Source: Pseudochelatococcus lubricantis
GTDB lineage: Bacteria > Pseudomonadota > Alphaproteobacteria > Rhizobiales > Beijerinckiaceae
Length of the DNA: 64,000 nt
Assembly (NCBI RefSeq): GCF_011762225.1
Contig: NZ_JAASQI010000001.1
Span: forward strand, 310,001-374,000
Direction of reading: 5' to 3'
Below are positions 36,719 to 46,436 of this stretch, one piece after another (position 1 is the stretch's first letter; the number at the start of each line of letters is the position of its first letter). The notes beneath the pieces were generated by a model. The model saw only the letters and a list, made by a program, of their open reading frames with translations. It was not told the origin of the DNA and did not search any database. The position numbers and the translations under genes are program-made.

Positions 36719-37624
36719 ATGAGGATCGCTCGCCTCACCGCTAACGGGAGCATCGGACGAACGATGGGCAAGACGTTTTTTCGTTTGCGGTCGCTGACGG
36801 CGCTGATCGCGGGTGTCGGGGCTATGGCCGGGCAGGCGCAAGCGGCCGAGGGCCAGCCTTCGCCGTGGCAGATCAGCCTGCAGACGCCGGTGACGGAAGT
36901 CGCGCACGCCATGCATGATTTCCATAACCTTCTGTTGTGGATCATCGGCCTGATTGTGGCCTTCGTGGCGGCGCTGCTGCTGATCGTGATCCTGCGTTAC
37001 AACGAGAAGGCCAACCCCACCCCGTCGCGGTTCTCGCACAACTCGCTTCTGGAGGTGGCGTGGACCGTGGTGCCGGTGCTGATCCTCGTCGTGATCGCCG
37101 TGCCGTCCTTCAAGCTCCTGCGCCAGCAGCTCATCCTTCCGCCGAGCGACATCACCGTCAAGGTGACGGCGCATCAGTGGTACTGGACCTACGACTATCC
37201 CGAGGACCAGGGCGGCGGCTTCGGCTTCGATTCCAATTACATTCCCGCGGACCAGCTTCAGGCCGGACAGCCGCGCCTGCTCGCCGTTGACAACGAGCTG
37301 GTGTTGCCGGTCAACAAGACCGTCCGCGTGCAGGTGACGGCCGCCGACGTGATCCACGCCTTCGCGATGCCGTCCTTCGGACTCAAGATCGACGCCATTC
37401 CCGGGCGCCTGAACGAAACCTGGTTCAAGGCGGAGAAGGAAGGCATCTACTACGGACAGTGCTCGCTGATCTGCGGCCAGAACCACGCCTTCATGCCGAT
37501 CGCCATCCGCATCGTCAGCGAGGAGCGCTATGCGGAATGGCTGGCGGAGGCGAAGACGAAATTCGCGGCCAACGATAATAACGGCCGGCCGACGATGGTC
37601 GCCAGCCGGCTGGCTTCACGATAG
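36719..37624 (+). CDS. coxB: Cytochrome c oxidase subunit II
   Basis: CuA-bearing subunit that receives electrons from cytochrome c. The 301-residue precursor has a signal peptide, two transmembrane helices (LLLWIIGLIVAFVAALLLIV and AWTVVPVLILVVIAVPSF) and a periplasmic cupredoxin domain with CuA ligands H213, C248, C252, H256 and M259 (CSLICGQNHAFM). WYWTYDYP is the aromatic electron-entry patch. The ATG at 36719 follows AGGGACAAGGG; an in-frame ATG at 36764 is possible. First gene of the cox operon. Confidence 0.96.
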   Translation: MRIARLTANGSIGRTMGKTFFRLRSLTALIAGVGAMAGQAQAAEGQPSPWQISLQTPVTEVAHAMHDFHNLLLWIIGLIVAFVAALLLIVILRYNEKANPTPSRFSHNSLLEVAWTVVPVLILVVIAVPSFKLLRQQLILPPSDITVKVTAHQWYWTYDYPEDQGGGFGFDSNYIPADQLQAGQPRLLAVDNELVLPVNKTVRVQVTAADVIHAFAMPSFGLKIDAIPGRLNETWFKAEKEGIYYGQCSLICGQNHAFMPIAIRIVSEERYAEWLAEAKTKFAANDNNGRPTMVASRLASR

Positions 37625-39295
<1,671 letters not shown>

Positions 39296-39328
39296 ACGGG
39301 CAGACGGTTGCGGTTTGGCGGATAGTTG

Positions 39329-40336
39329 ATGATGACGGTTGTAACGGATGGATGGCCGCAGCAGGAACGGGCGATGGCGTCGCCCGTCCAGCCCCCGCTT
39401 GTCTCGACGGGGAGCGTCGGCGACTTCGTTTCGCTGCTGAAGCCGCGCGTCATGTCGCTGGTGGTGTTCACGGCGCTCGTCGGCATGCTGGTGGCGCCGG
39501 GAACCGTGCATCCGGTGGTGGGGGCGATCGCGCTGCTCGCCATCGCGGTCGGGGCCGGCGCCTCCGGCTGCCTCAACATGTGGTGGGACGCCGATATCGA
39601 CGCGGTGATGATGCGCACGCGCAACCGGCCTATCCCGGCCGGGCGCATCACGCCGGATGAGGCCTTCACCTTCGGCATGATCCTGGCGTGCGGCGCCGTC
39701 TTCGTGCTCGGCATCGCCACCAACTGGTTCGCCGCGGCGTTTCTCGCCTTCACCATCTTCTTCTATGCGGTGATCTACTCCGTTTGGCTGAAGCGCTCGA
39801 CGCCGCAGAACATCGTGATCGGCGGTGCGGCGGGGGCGTTTCCGCCCATGATCGGCGAGGCGGCCGTCACCGGCTCGGTGAGCGTGGACGGTCTGGTGCT
39901 GTTCCTGATCATCCTGCTGTGGACGCCGCCGCATTTCTGGGCGCTGGCGCTCGTCAAGTCGGAAGACTACGCGCGCGCCGGTGTGCCGATGATGCCGAAC
40001 GTCGTCGGGCAGGCGTCGACGCGGCTGCAGATCCTGCTCTACACGCTGGTGCTGGTGCCGGTGGCGACGCTGCCTGTGTGGCTCGGTTCGGGCCATGCGC
40101 TCTACGCCGCGGTGGCGGGCTTCGGCGGCGCGGGCATGCTATGGCTGGCGTTCCGGCTCTGGCGGCGCGGGGGGGATGCCGCCAGTCTGAACGCCGTCGG
40201 CGTGAGGACGGCGTGGCGCCTGTTCGGCTTCTCGATCCTTTATCTTTTCCTGTTGTTCGCCGCCCTGCTCGCGGAGCATGCGCTGGGCAGGCTGGTTCCG
40301 GGCCTTGGCGCCATTTCGGGAGGGCATCTGCTGTGA
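39329..40336 (+). CDS. ctaB: Protoheme IX farnesyltransferase (heme O synthase)
   Basis: Inner-membrane UbiA-family enzyme that converts heme B to heme O, the first step of heme A synthesis for the oxidase. The 335-residue protein has the first Asp-rich motif [19 protein letters not shown] and many transmembrane helices. The exact start is open: TTG 39326, ATG 39329 and ATG 39332 are consecutive. Its stop overlaps the next small gene as GTGA. Heme A synthase (ctaA) is not in the window. Confidence 0.95.
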   Translation: MMTVVTDGWPQQERAMASPVQPPLVSTGSVGDFVSLLKPRVMSLVVFTALVGMLVAPGTVHPVVGAIALLAIAVGAGASGCLNMWWDADIDAVMMRTRNRPIPAGRITPDEAFTFGMILACGAVFVLGIATNWFAAAFLAFTIFFYAVIYSVWLKRSTPQNIVIGGAAGAFPPMIGEAAVTGSVSVDGLVLFLIILLWTPPHFWALALVKSEDYARAGVPMMPNVVGQASTRLQILLYTLVLVPVATLPVWLGSGHALYAAVAGFGGAGMLWLAFRLWRRGGDAASLNAVGVRTAWRLFGFSILYLFLLFAALLAEHALGRLVPGLGAISGGHLL

Positions 40337-40542
40337 GTGGCGGAGCGACGCATGGCAAGCAGGGTGCGGACAAGACAGTGCCGGCAGGCGCGCCGGAGGG
40401 TGTGCGGCTGTCTCCGGAGGAGCGCCGCCGCCAGCGCGCGCGCAACGTCGCCATCGGACTCGCGCTGGGCGGGCTGTTCGTGCTGTTCTATATCCTGACC
40501 ATTGCCCGGCTGGGTTCAAACGTTTTCAACCGGCCGCTGTGA
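40333..40542 (+). CDS. CoxF/CtaF-like small membrane protein of the cox operon
   Basis: A 69-residue single-pass membrane protein. The GTG start at 40333 overlaps the ctaB stop (GTGA). A basic, charged N-terminal segment ([13 protein letters not shown]) precedes one helix [20 protein letters not shown] and a short end [10 protein letters not shown] small gene of this type sits between ctaB and ctaG in many alphaproteobacterial cox operons and is thought to help oxidase assembly; direct evidence of function is limited. Confidence 0.82.
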   Translation: MSGGATHGKQGADKTVPAGAPEGVRLSPEERRRQRARNVAIGLALGGLFVLFYILTIARLGSNVFNRPL

Positions 40543-40558
40543 CGGCCTGCGAGGGGAC

Positions 40559-41173
40559 ATGAGCGAACAGGAGCCGCAAACGCATCGCGAACTTTCCGTC
40601 AGGGCGCGCCGCACGGCGCTCGTCTGCGTGGGCGTGGTCGCGGGCATGTTGGGCCTCGCGTTCGCGTCGGTGCCGCTCTACCGGCTGTTCTGCCAGGTGA
40701 CGGGCTTCGCCGGCACGCCTGTGGCGGGCGTCAAGTCCGACGGCAGCGTGTCCGACAGGCGCATCGCGGTGCGGTTCGACGCCAATGTGTCGCCCTCCAT
40801 TCCGTGGCGGATCGTGCCGGAGACGCCCGTGGTGACGGTGCGGCTCGGGGAAACGCACACCGTGTTCTACGAGCTGACGAACAGGAGCGACAAGCCGGTG
40901 ACCGGCGTCGCCACCTACAACGTGCAGCCCGATCAGGTGGGGCAGTACTTCGTGAAGCTCGACTGTTTCTGCTTCGAGGAACAGACGCTGGGGCCGGGCG
41001 AGACGATCATCGCCCCGGTGGTATTCTTTATTGATGCCGATCTCGACAACGAGCGTGACCTGAAGGGGCTCGACTCGATCACGCTTTCCTACACCATGTT
41101 CCCGGTTAAGGACGGCAAACCCCTGTCATCGTCGGCATCCATCAACGATTCTGCAGGGCGGAAAAGGCTGTGA
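40559..41173 (+). CDS. ctaG: Cytochrome c oxidase assembly protein CtaG (Cox11)
   Basis: Copper chaperone that delivers CuB to subunit I. The 204-residue protein has one N-terminal helix (ALVCVGVVAGMLGLAFASV), conserved Cys45 (LYRLFCQVTGF) and the copper-binding CFCFEEQ (136-142) in an immunoglobulin-like periplasmic domain. The ATG at 40559 follows GAGGGG; the frame upstream has no similarity. coxC starts 41 bp after its stop, so the DUF983 gene often found here is absent. Confidence 0.96.
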   Translation: MSEQEPQTHRELSVRARRTALVCVGVVAGMLGLAFASVPLYRLFCQVTGFAGTPVAGVKSDGSVSDRRIAVRFDANVSPSIPWRIVPETPVVTVRLGETHTVFYELTNRSDKPVTGVATYNVQPDQVGQYFVKLDCFCFEEQTLGPGETIIAPVVFFIDADLDNERDLKGLDSITLSYTMFPVKDGKPLSSSASINDSAGRKRL

Positions 41174-41214
41174 TGCCGCGAGGCGCCAGCGACGAATTCG
41201 GAGACCGGAAAATC

Positions 41215-42069
41215 ATGGCTCAGGCTCACGCGAAACATCACGATTACCATCTCGTCGACCCGAGCCCCTGGCCGGTCATCGGTTCTTTCAGCGCGTTCAT
41301 CCTCGCGGTGGGCGGCATCATGACCATGAAGAGCCTGGCGCTCGGCGGGCTGCACATCGGCCCCTACGTGTTCGGCGCGGGCATCATCGGCGTGCTGTAT
41401 ACGATGGCCGCGTGGTGGACGGACGTGATCACCGAAGCGCAGCGTGGCGACCATACCCGCGTGGTGCAGATCCATCACCGCTACGGCATGATCCTGTTCA
41501 TCCTCTCCGAGGTGATGTTCTTCGTGGCGTGGTTCTGGGCCTTCTTCGATGCCAGCCTGTTCCCGGGCGAGGCCATCCAGTTCCAGCGCGCGGAGGTGAC
41601 CGGCGGGCACTGGCCGCCGCAGGGCATCGAGACGCTCGATCCCTGGCACCTGCCGCTGTTCAACACCCTCATCCTGCTCACTTCCGGCACCACGGTGACG
41701 TGGGCGCACCACGCGCTGCTGGAGGACGACCGCGAGGGACTGAAGCAGGCGCTGTGGCTGACGGTCGCGCTCGCGGTGCTGTTCACGTTCGTGCAGGCCT
41801 ATGAGTACGGCCACGCGACGTTCGGCTTTTCCGGCAACATCTACGGCGCGACGTTCTTCATGGCGACGGGCTTCCACGGCGCGCACGTAATCATCGGCAC
41901 GATTTTCCTCGCGGTCTGCCTGCTGCGGGTCTATCTCGGACATTTCACGCGGACGCAGCATCTCGGTTTCGAGTTTGCGGCGTGGTACTGGCACTTCGTC
42001 GACGTGGTGTGGCTGTTCCTGTTCGTGGCGATCTACGTGTGGGGTTCCGGCGGCAGCGGCGGCCACTGA
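41215..42069 (+). CDS. coxC: Cytochrome c oxidase subunit III
   Basis: Seven-helix oxidase subunit that stabilises the catalytic core. The 284-residue protein has TLILLTSGTTVTWAHHAL, GATFFMATGFHGAHVIIGT and the end AWYWHFVDVVWLFLF, all diagnostic. A start at 41170 overlapping ctaG is possible, but MAQAHAKHHDYHLVDPSPWP from the ATG at 41215 matches the family N-terminus. Confidence 0.97.
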   Translation: MAQAHAKHHDYHLVDPSPWPVIGSFSAFILAVGGIMTMKSLALGGLHIGPYVFGAGIIGVLYTMAAWWTDVITEAQRGDHTRVVQIHHRYGMILFILSEVMFFVAWFWAFFDASLFPGEAIQFQRAEVTGGHWPPQGIETLDPWHLPLFNTLILLTSGTTVTWAHHALLEDDREGLKQALWLTVALAVLFTFVQAYEYGHATFGFSGNIYGATFFMATGFHGAHVIIGTIFLAVCLLRVYLGHFTRTQHLGFEFAAWYWHFVDVVWLFLFVAIYVWGSGGSGGH

Positions 42070-42084
42070 GACCGTCGGCCGACC

Positions 42085-42930
42085 ATGGACGAGCGGCGGA
42101 CGGAGAAACGGCAACCATCCGCCGCCGGCAGCGCGGCTTCGGACGGGCCGGCGTGGCGGGCCCTGCTGGCGCCTGGCATCTTCACGCTCGCCGGCGTGAT
42201 CATCCTCGTCGTGCTCGGTGTCTGGCAGCTTCAGAGGCTGGCGTGGAAAGAGGCGCTGATCGCCCGCATCGAGGCGCGCACGCATGCCGCGCCCGTTCCC
42301 GCGCCGGCGGAGGCCGAATGGGCGGCGTGGCAGCGCGACGAGGCGGAGTACCGCCCAATCACCGCGACGGGCGGGTATCTTTACGACCTGCAGGTCTATG
42401 TCCACGGCAATGCGCAGCTCGACAGACGCGGCGGCGGCAGCGCGCTGATGGGCTATTTCGTGCTGACACCGCTGAAGCAGGCCGACGGCAGCATCATCAT
42501 CGTCAACCGCGGTTTCATACCGGTGGAGCTGAAGCAGGACGCGGCGGCATTCCGCCAGTGGTCCGACGGCGACCGCCGTGACGGCGCGGTCACGGTGACA
42601 GGTCTGCTGCGCGCGCCACAGGAGCGCGGCTGGTTCGTGCCGGCGGATGTGCCGGAGGCAGGTGAGTGGTTCACACGCGATCCGCAGGCCATCGCCCGTG
42701 CCACGGGGATGACGCGCGTGGCGCCTTTCCTGATCGACGCCGTCGAGGCAACCGGCGAGGGCACTGCGGCCTGGCCACGCGGCGGGCTGACGGTGGTCAG
42801 CTTTCCGAACAACCATCTCGACTATGCCTTCACGTGGTTCGGGCTCGCCGTGACGCTTGCGGCCGTCTTCACGCTCTACGCGCGCCGGTATCTCGCCGAC
42901 AAGGAGCGCCGGCCGCCACGAGAAGGGTGA
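42085..42930 (+). CDS. SURF1 family oxidase assembly protein
   Basis: A 281-residue inner-membrane protein that helps insert heme A into subunit I. Two helices flank the periplasmic part: GIFTLAGVIILVVLGVWQLQRL (family motif with GxWQxxR) and FTWFGLAVTLAAVFTLYARR. The conserved VNRGFIPV and FPNNHLDYAFTWFGLA stretches are present. It ends the cox operon, 15 bp after coxC. The symbol surf1 (Shy1) is used for eukaryotic relatives. Confidence 0.94.
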   Translation: MDERRTEKRQPSAAGSAASDGPAWRALLAPGIFTLAGVIILVVLGVWQLQRLAWKEALIARIEARTHAAPVPAPAEAEWAAWQRDEAEYRPITATGGYLYDLQVYVHGNAQLDRRGGGSALMGYFVLTPLKQADGSIIIVNRGFIPVELKQDAAAFRQWSDGDRRDGAVTVTGLLRAPQERGWFVPADVPEAGEWFTRDPQAIARATGMTRVAPFLIDAVEATGEGTAAWPRGGLTVVSFPNNHLDYAFTWFGLAVTLAAVFTLYARRYLADKERRPPREG

Positions 42931-43067
42931 CTCGCGTGGAATGCAGCCGGTCAGGTGTGGAAAACGATATTTCCCGCTTGACCCGCAGCACAGGAAAGGT
43001 AAAAGCACAACATGCATAGCGATGACGGATGCGCCATAGGCGTACTGTGCCGTTATCGGAATGGTTG

Positions 43068-43143
43068 GCCGCTTTAGCTCAGTTGGTAGAGCACATCATT
43101 CGTAATGATGGGGTCAGGTGTTCGAGTCACCTAAGCGGCACCA
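43068..43143 (+). tRNA. tRNA-Thr(CGT)
   Basis: The acceptor stem GCCGCTT pairs with AAGCGGC, the CCA end is encoded, the T loop is TTCGAGT, and the anticodon CGT is at 43101-43103 in loop TTCGTAA. It marks the boundary between the cox operon and a less conserved segment. Confidence 0.97.
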
Positions 43144-43283
43144 AAACTCCCGAAAAAATTCCGATAGATAGCCATCGCGCTCGGTGTAACGCCGGTAAGG
43201 CCCTTCAGGGGATGAAGGTTGCCCCGCTTCAGGTAGACGAGATGCACATGGTGTTGGGCGACGAATCGCCGAAGCGACGCCAG

Positions 43284-43913
43284 CTACGGGCGCGCTTCGA
43301 AGGCGAGGCGAATGAGATGGGTTGCGATATCTCCCGGCCACTCAGCGACACAATGCTCCAGCATCTTGCGATCATCTGCGAAAAGGGCACGAGCAGCCTC
43401 ATCATAATTTGGCAAGTCGCCGGCGATCCCTAACATGAATTGGTAGGCAGCCTCCTGCGCAATTCGTCGTTGCCGGGAACCGCCATTTCGTTTGGCTTCA
43501 TCAACGAGCCGCCGGAGAACGGCGGAGGCGCCGCCCGGTTGCGCCGCCAGCCAATCCCATTGTCGCGGCAGCAAGGTCACCTCACGGGCCACCACGCCTA
43601 ATTTTGGCCGTCCCCGCCCTCGTGGTTCCGAAGCGTCTGCCCTTGGCAACTCTGATGGTTCGCTCGATCGAGCCGCAGAATGCTCGGCAGATTGCTGCGC
43701 GGAACGCGATAGCCTTTCAATGATCTCGGCCTTGGAGCCGCGCAGATCAAGATCAATTACACGTCCCGTCAAATCGTCGAACACCAGAACTGCGCGCGTG
43801 GCGTCGGTTTCGATCGTCGCTTTTACAGCGAGGGCGACCTCGATCAACGGCCCGGACAATAGCAGCCGATAACCGTCGAATGCGGTGCAGGGTTTCGAGA
43901 GATAGTCAGGCAC
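43284..43913 (-). CDS. DUF2239 family protein
   Basis: A 209-residue protein with the DUF2239 features: an N-terminal part with RAVLVFDDLTGRVIDLDLRG, an Ala/Ser/Glu-rich linker, then RGRGRPKLGVVAREVTLLPRQWDWLAAQPGGASAVLRRLVDEA. The PRQWDWL-GGAS block looks like a small ribbon-helix-helix or helical nucleic-acid-binding module, but the function is unknown. The GTG start at 43913 follows GGAG by 7 bases. A good promoter with repeated operator-like sequence lies just upstream. Confidence 0.85.
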   Translation of the reverse strand: MPDYLSKPCTAFDGYRLLLSGPLIEVALAVKATIETDATRAVLVFDDLTGRVIDLDLRGSKAEIIERLSRSAQQSAEHSAARSSEPSELPRADASEPRGRGRPKLGVVAREVTLLPRQWDWLAAQPGGASAVLRRLVDEAKRNGGSRQRRIAQEAAYQFMLGIAGDLPNYDEAARALFADDRKMLEHCVAEWPGDIATHLIRLAFEARP

Positions 43914-43940
43914 TGGTCAACTCCATATGATCACGGGCAT

Positions 43941-43987
43941 TAAATACCCGGATAAAATTCTTGCGTCAATATAACCCGGATAATATT
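43941..43987 (-). promoter_or_regulatory. Promoter with two ACCCGGATAA repeats between DUF2239 and GIY-YIG genes
   Basis: On the minus strand TTGACG (-35, 43964-43969) is 17 bp from TATTTA (-10, 43941-43946). ACCCGGATAAAATT (43946-43959) overlaps the spacer and -10, and ACCCGGATAATATT (43974-43987) lies just before the -35. The arrangement suggests repression of the DUF2239 gene, possibly of both divergent genes. Confidence 0.55.
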
Positions 43988-44051
43988 ATCGCTGCCGGTG
44001 CGCTTCTCGGCGAGGCCGTTTGCGGAATCGGGAATTGATCGGGGTATTAAG

Positions 44052-44387
44052 ATGAACAGCGAAAAGAGGAAGGCGGCAGTTGCCGCCTACAAGGAGCGCA
44101 AGGTGGTGGGTGGTGTTTATGCCATTCGCTCTGCCGTCTCTGGTGATATCTGGATCGGCCAATGGCCCGATATAGAAACCATCCAGACACGCATATGGTT
44201 CGCACTTCGGCAAGGTACTCATCCAAGACCGGATTTGCTGGCCGCGTGGCGTCAATACGGCGAAGCTCATTTCAATTTCGAGGTCATTGAAAAAATCGAA
44301 ACCGATGAGTCTCCTTATATACGCGACAAGAACCTGAAGGAGCGAGCGCTCCACTGGCGAACGAAGCTGAACGCCAAAGCTATGTGA
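44052..44387 (+). CDS. GIY-YIG nuclease family protein
   Basis: A 111-residue protein with the GIY-YIG fold: GVY (21-23) and WIG (34-36) replace the canonical GIY and YIG, followed by helix IQTRIWFALRQGTHPRP and LLAAWRQYGEAHFNFEVIEKIE. Small single-domain members of this kind are common and many are poorly characterised; nuclease activity is unproven. It diverges from the DUF2239 gene and shares its regulatory region. Confidence 0.8.
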   Translation: MNSEKRKAAVAAYKERKVVGGVYAIRSAVSGDIWIGQWPDIETIQTRIWFALRQGTHPRPDLLAAWRQYGEAHFNFEVIEKIETDESPYIRDKNLKERALHWRTKLNAKAM

Positions 44388-44532
44388 GCACGGCAAGTCT
44401 TTCGCGCCAATCCCGGGCGGTCACCGCGCGGTTATTGGCATGGCCTTCATCAGAGTTCAGGCCTAATAGCCGGGTGTGCGATGAAATGCGGGCGCTGGAG
44501 CCACGCTGTCAAATGTGCGGCCCTGGCTGCTG

Positions 44533-45033
44533 TCAACCTTGTTGATCCAGACCGAATGCGGCGTGATGGATCACTTCGCCGCTCGGTTCAGTGGCATCGA
44601 ACGGCAAGGCCTGAACTACCTCTGACGGGCAGCCATCTATCCGCAACCCCGGAAACGCCCTGAAGCCGAAACGACCATAATATCCGGGGTCGCCTACCAA
44701 GGTCGCGCCCGGGCAGGTCGCCCTCAATCGAAGGATCGCCTCGGCCATCAGGGCGCTGCCGATCCCCTGCCGGTGCCTCGACGGCAAGACCGCAAGGGGG
44801 CCGATCAGGCCCCAGCCGTCCTGCGATCCAATCCGCGCCTTCGAGGCGGCGAGATAGCCGACCACCTCACTACCGTCTTCGGCCACGAGCGACAGGGTAA
44901 GGGCATCCTCTGCCCGCAGCCTGTCAACGATGGCCGCCTCGGTTCCGGTGGATTGCGGCAGCATCCGCATGGCCTCGGTCACAACCGCACGGATCGCCGG
45001 GGTGTCACTGGCGATTTCGTTTCGGATCAGCAT
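44533..45033 (-). CDS. GNAT family N-acetyltransferase
   Basis: A 166-residue acetyltransferase. The acetyl-CoA site is in LAVLPSRHRQGIGSALMAEAI, followed by GATLVGDPGYYGRFGFRAFPG, typical of the YhbS-like GNAT group. The substrate is unknown. The ATG at 45033 opens directly into MLIRNEIASDTPAIRAVV. It stands alone between the GIY-YIG gene and a dispersed repeat. Confidence 0.92.
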   Translation of the reverse strand: MLIRNEIASDTPAIRAVVTEAMRMLPQSTGTEAAIVDRLRAEDALTLSLVAEDGSEVVGYLAASKARIGSQDGWGLIGPLAVLPSRHRQGIGSALMAEAILRLRATCPGATLVGDPGYYGRFGFRAFPGLRIDGCPSEVVQALPFDATEPSGEVIHHAAFGLDQQG

Positions 45034-45110
45034 GTTATGTTCCTTGATTGTCAAGTTGCGCGTGTACGGCAATGCGTCCGCGTTTCAAGATGTGATATGG
45101 GCTGCCGAAT

Positions 45111-45143
45111 TTTGAGCGAATTCTGATCGGAACGCGCTCCAGG
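45111..45143. repeat. Dispersed repeat, short deletion copy (family 2)
   Basis: TTTGAGCGAATTC followed by TGATCGGAACGCGCTCCAGG matches 53226-53279 except that 22 bp forming most of an internal hairpin are missing. GAGCG and CGCTC pair at its ends. It lies in the 307-bp gap between the acetyltransferase and the TPP riboswitch, which otherwise shows no gene. Confidence 0.75.
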
Positions 45144-45339
45144 CACAAGCGGGACATCGTGCTGTCCTGCTCCCCGTCTCGGGCATTAACGATATCAAGC
45201 CCTTGGCGGCGCGGTCAGCGGTCACGCAAGCGGCGCCACTTTCCCCAAAATTGTCATGATCGCTCAGGTGGTTGGTGCCAATGCTTTCGTACGGGCGGGG
45301 GCTTGACTTCCTTCATGCCCTGACCCAATGCTCTGCTTA

Positions 45340-45423
45340 TCCGAGGGGTGCACCGAACGGTGCTGAGATGGCGGCGAGCCGGACCCTTGAACCTGATCCG
45401 GTTCGTACCGGCGTAGGAACGGA
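45340..45423 (+). promoter_or_regulatory. TPP riboswitch (THI element)
   Basis: The aptamer core is clear: GGGGTGC at 45345, CTGAGA at 45363, ACCCTTGAACCTGATCCGG from 45383, then the ACCGGCGTAGGAACG end, with closing helix TCCG and CGGA. It binds thiamine pyrophosphate and should switch off the thiX-like operon downstream when thiamine is plentiful. About 190 bases between aptamer and the first start codon form the expression platform; no U-tailed terminator was recognised there, so translational control is possible. Confidence 0.93.
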
Positions 45424-45610
45424 AAGCCCCGCTCTGCACAAGCGGCGGCCCATATCCTTTTCCTGGCATTGGACAATCCGGATCGTCACTGGCGCGGCAA
45501 GGCTCTGGCCGGTTCGCGCCGCGCGGCTGATGCGGAGTCGATGTCGTGGTTTTTCTGTCTTTTCGCCCCTTCGCCGACCCCGGCCACCCGCGCGCGAGGC
45601 GTTGAACGGC

Positions 45611-46360
45611 ATGGCGCGGACCGGCGCGGCGTTGCGCACCCTGATCGCGCTGATTCTCGTCTGGCAGGGCGCGGTCTGGGTGTTCCAGCCTCCCCGTTAC
45701 ATCCTGCCGTCCGTGGCCGACGTCGCTGCCGTGTTCGGCGCACAAGCGGGCTATCTTGCCCGTCACAGCCTGACGACGGTGACGGAAATCGCGCTCGGCT
45801 TCGTTTTCGGCACGAGCTTCGGCGTGCTGGCGGCGTTCTTTGTCGCCGCGGTGCCAAGACTCGGGCGGCTTGTATGGCCGATGCTGCTCGTGCTGCAGGC
45901 CCTGCCGGTTTTCGTCATCGCCCCCCTGCTGGTCGTCTGGTTCGGTTTCGGCATGCTGTCGAAAGTGGTTATGACGACGATCATCATCTTCTTCCCCGTC
46001 GCCTCGGCCTTTGCCGATGGCCTGCGCCGTGTCGATCGCGACATTCTCGATGCAACGGCGCTCACTGGCGCCAGCCATTGGCGGACGCTGGTCGATATCC
46101 GCGTGCCGCTCGCCCTGCCGGCGCTGATGACGGGCTTGCGCGTTGCGGCGCCGCTTGCCCCGCTCGGCGCGGTCGTCGGCGAATGGGTGGGAGCCTCGGC
46201 CGGCCTCGGTTTCGTGATGGGGCAGGCGAATGCCCGTATGCAGACGGCGACAGCCTTCGCTGCGATGGCGATCATCGCGGCGCTCAGTCTCGCGCTGCGT
46301 GCGCTTGTCGACGAGGTGGCCCGCCGCGTCGCGCCGTGGGCGCATGAGCAGGAGTCGTGA
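45611..46360 (+). CDS. ABC transporter permease for a thiamine precursor (ThiX-like)
   Basis: A 249-residue permease of the BPD/SsuC type with six helices and the EAA loop region DATALTGASHWRTLVDIRVPLALPAL that contacts the ATPase. The TPP riboswitch upstream and the Thi5/NMT1-like binding protein downstream point to import of a hydroxymethyl-pyrimidine precursor. The ATG at 45611 was chosen; an in-frame TTG at 45602 is possible, and the frame running back through the riboswitch is not a protein. No ATPase gene is adjacent. Confidence 0.87.
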   Translation: MARTGAALRTLIALILVWQGAVWVFQPPRYILPSVADVAAVFGAQAGYLARHSLTTVTEIALGFVFGTSFGVLAAFFVAAVPRLGRLVWPMLLVLQALPVFVIAPLLVVWFGFGMLSKVVMTTIIIFFPVASAFADGLRRVDRDILDATALTGASHWRTLVDIRVPLALPALMTGLRVAAPLAPLGAVVGEWVGASAGLGFVMGQANARMQTATAFAAMAIIAALSLALRALVDEVARRVAPWAHEQES

Positions 46361-46436
46361 CGCTCTGCTTCCTGAAACCCGGGCGCCGACTGCGGGAGCG
46401 CCCCGTCGACCCGTTTTCGCATCAAAGGAGGAACCG

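Noticed and set aside
43068-43143. tRNA-Thr as an integration site of a mobile island
   Set aside because: No integrase gene and no second copy of the tRNA 3' end were found in the window.
45272-45610. N-terminal extension of the ThiX-like permease back through the riboswitch
   Set aside because: The region is the TPP aptamer and its platform; its translation has no protein-like features.
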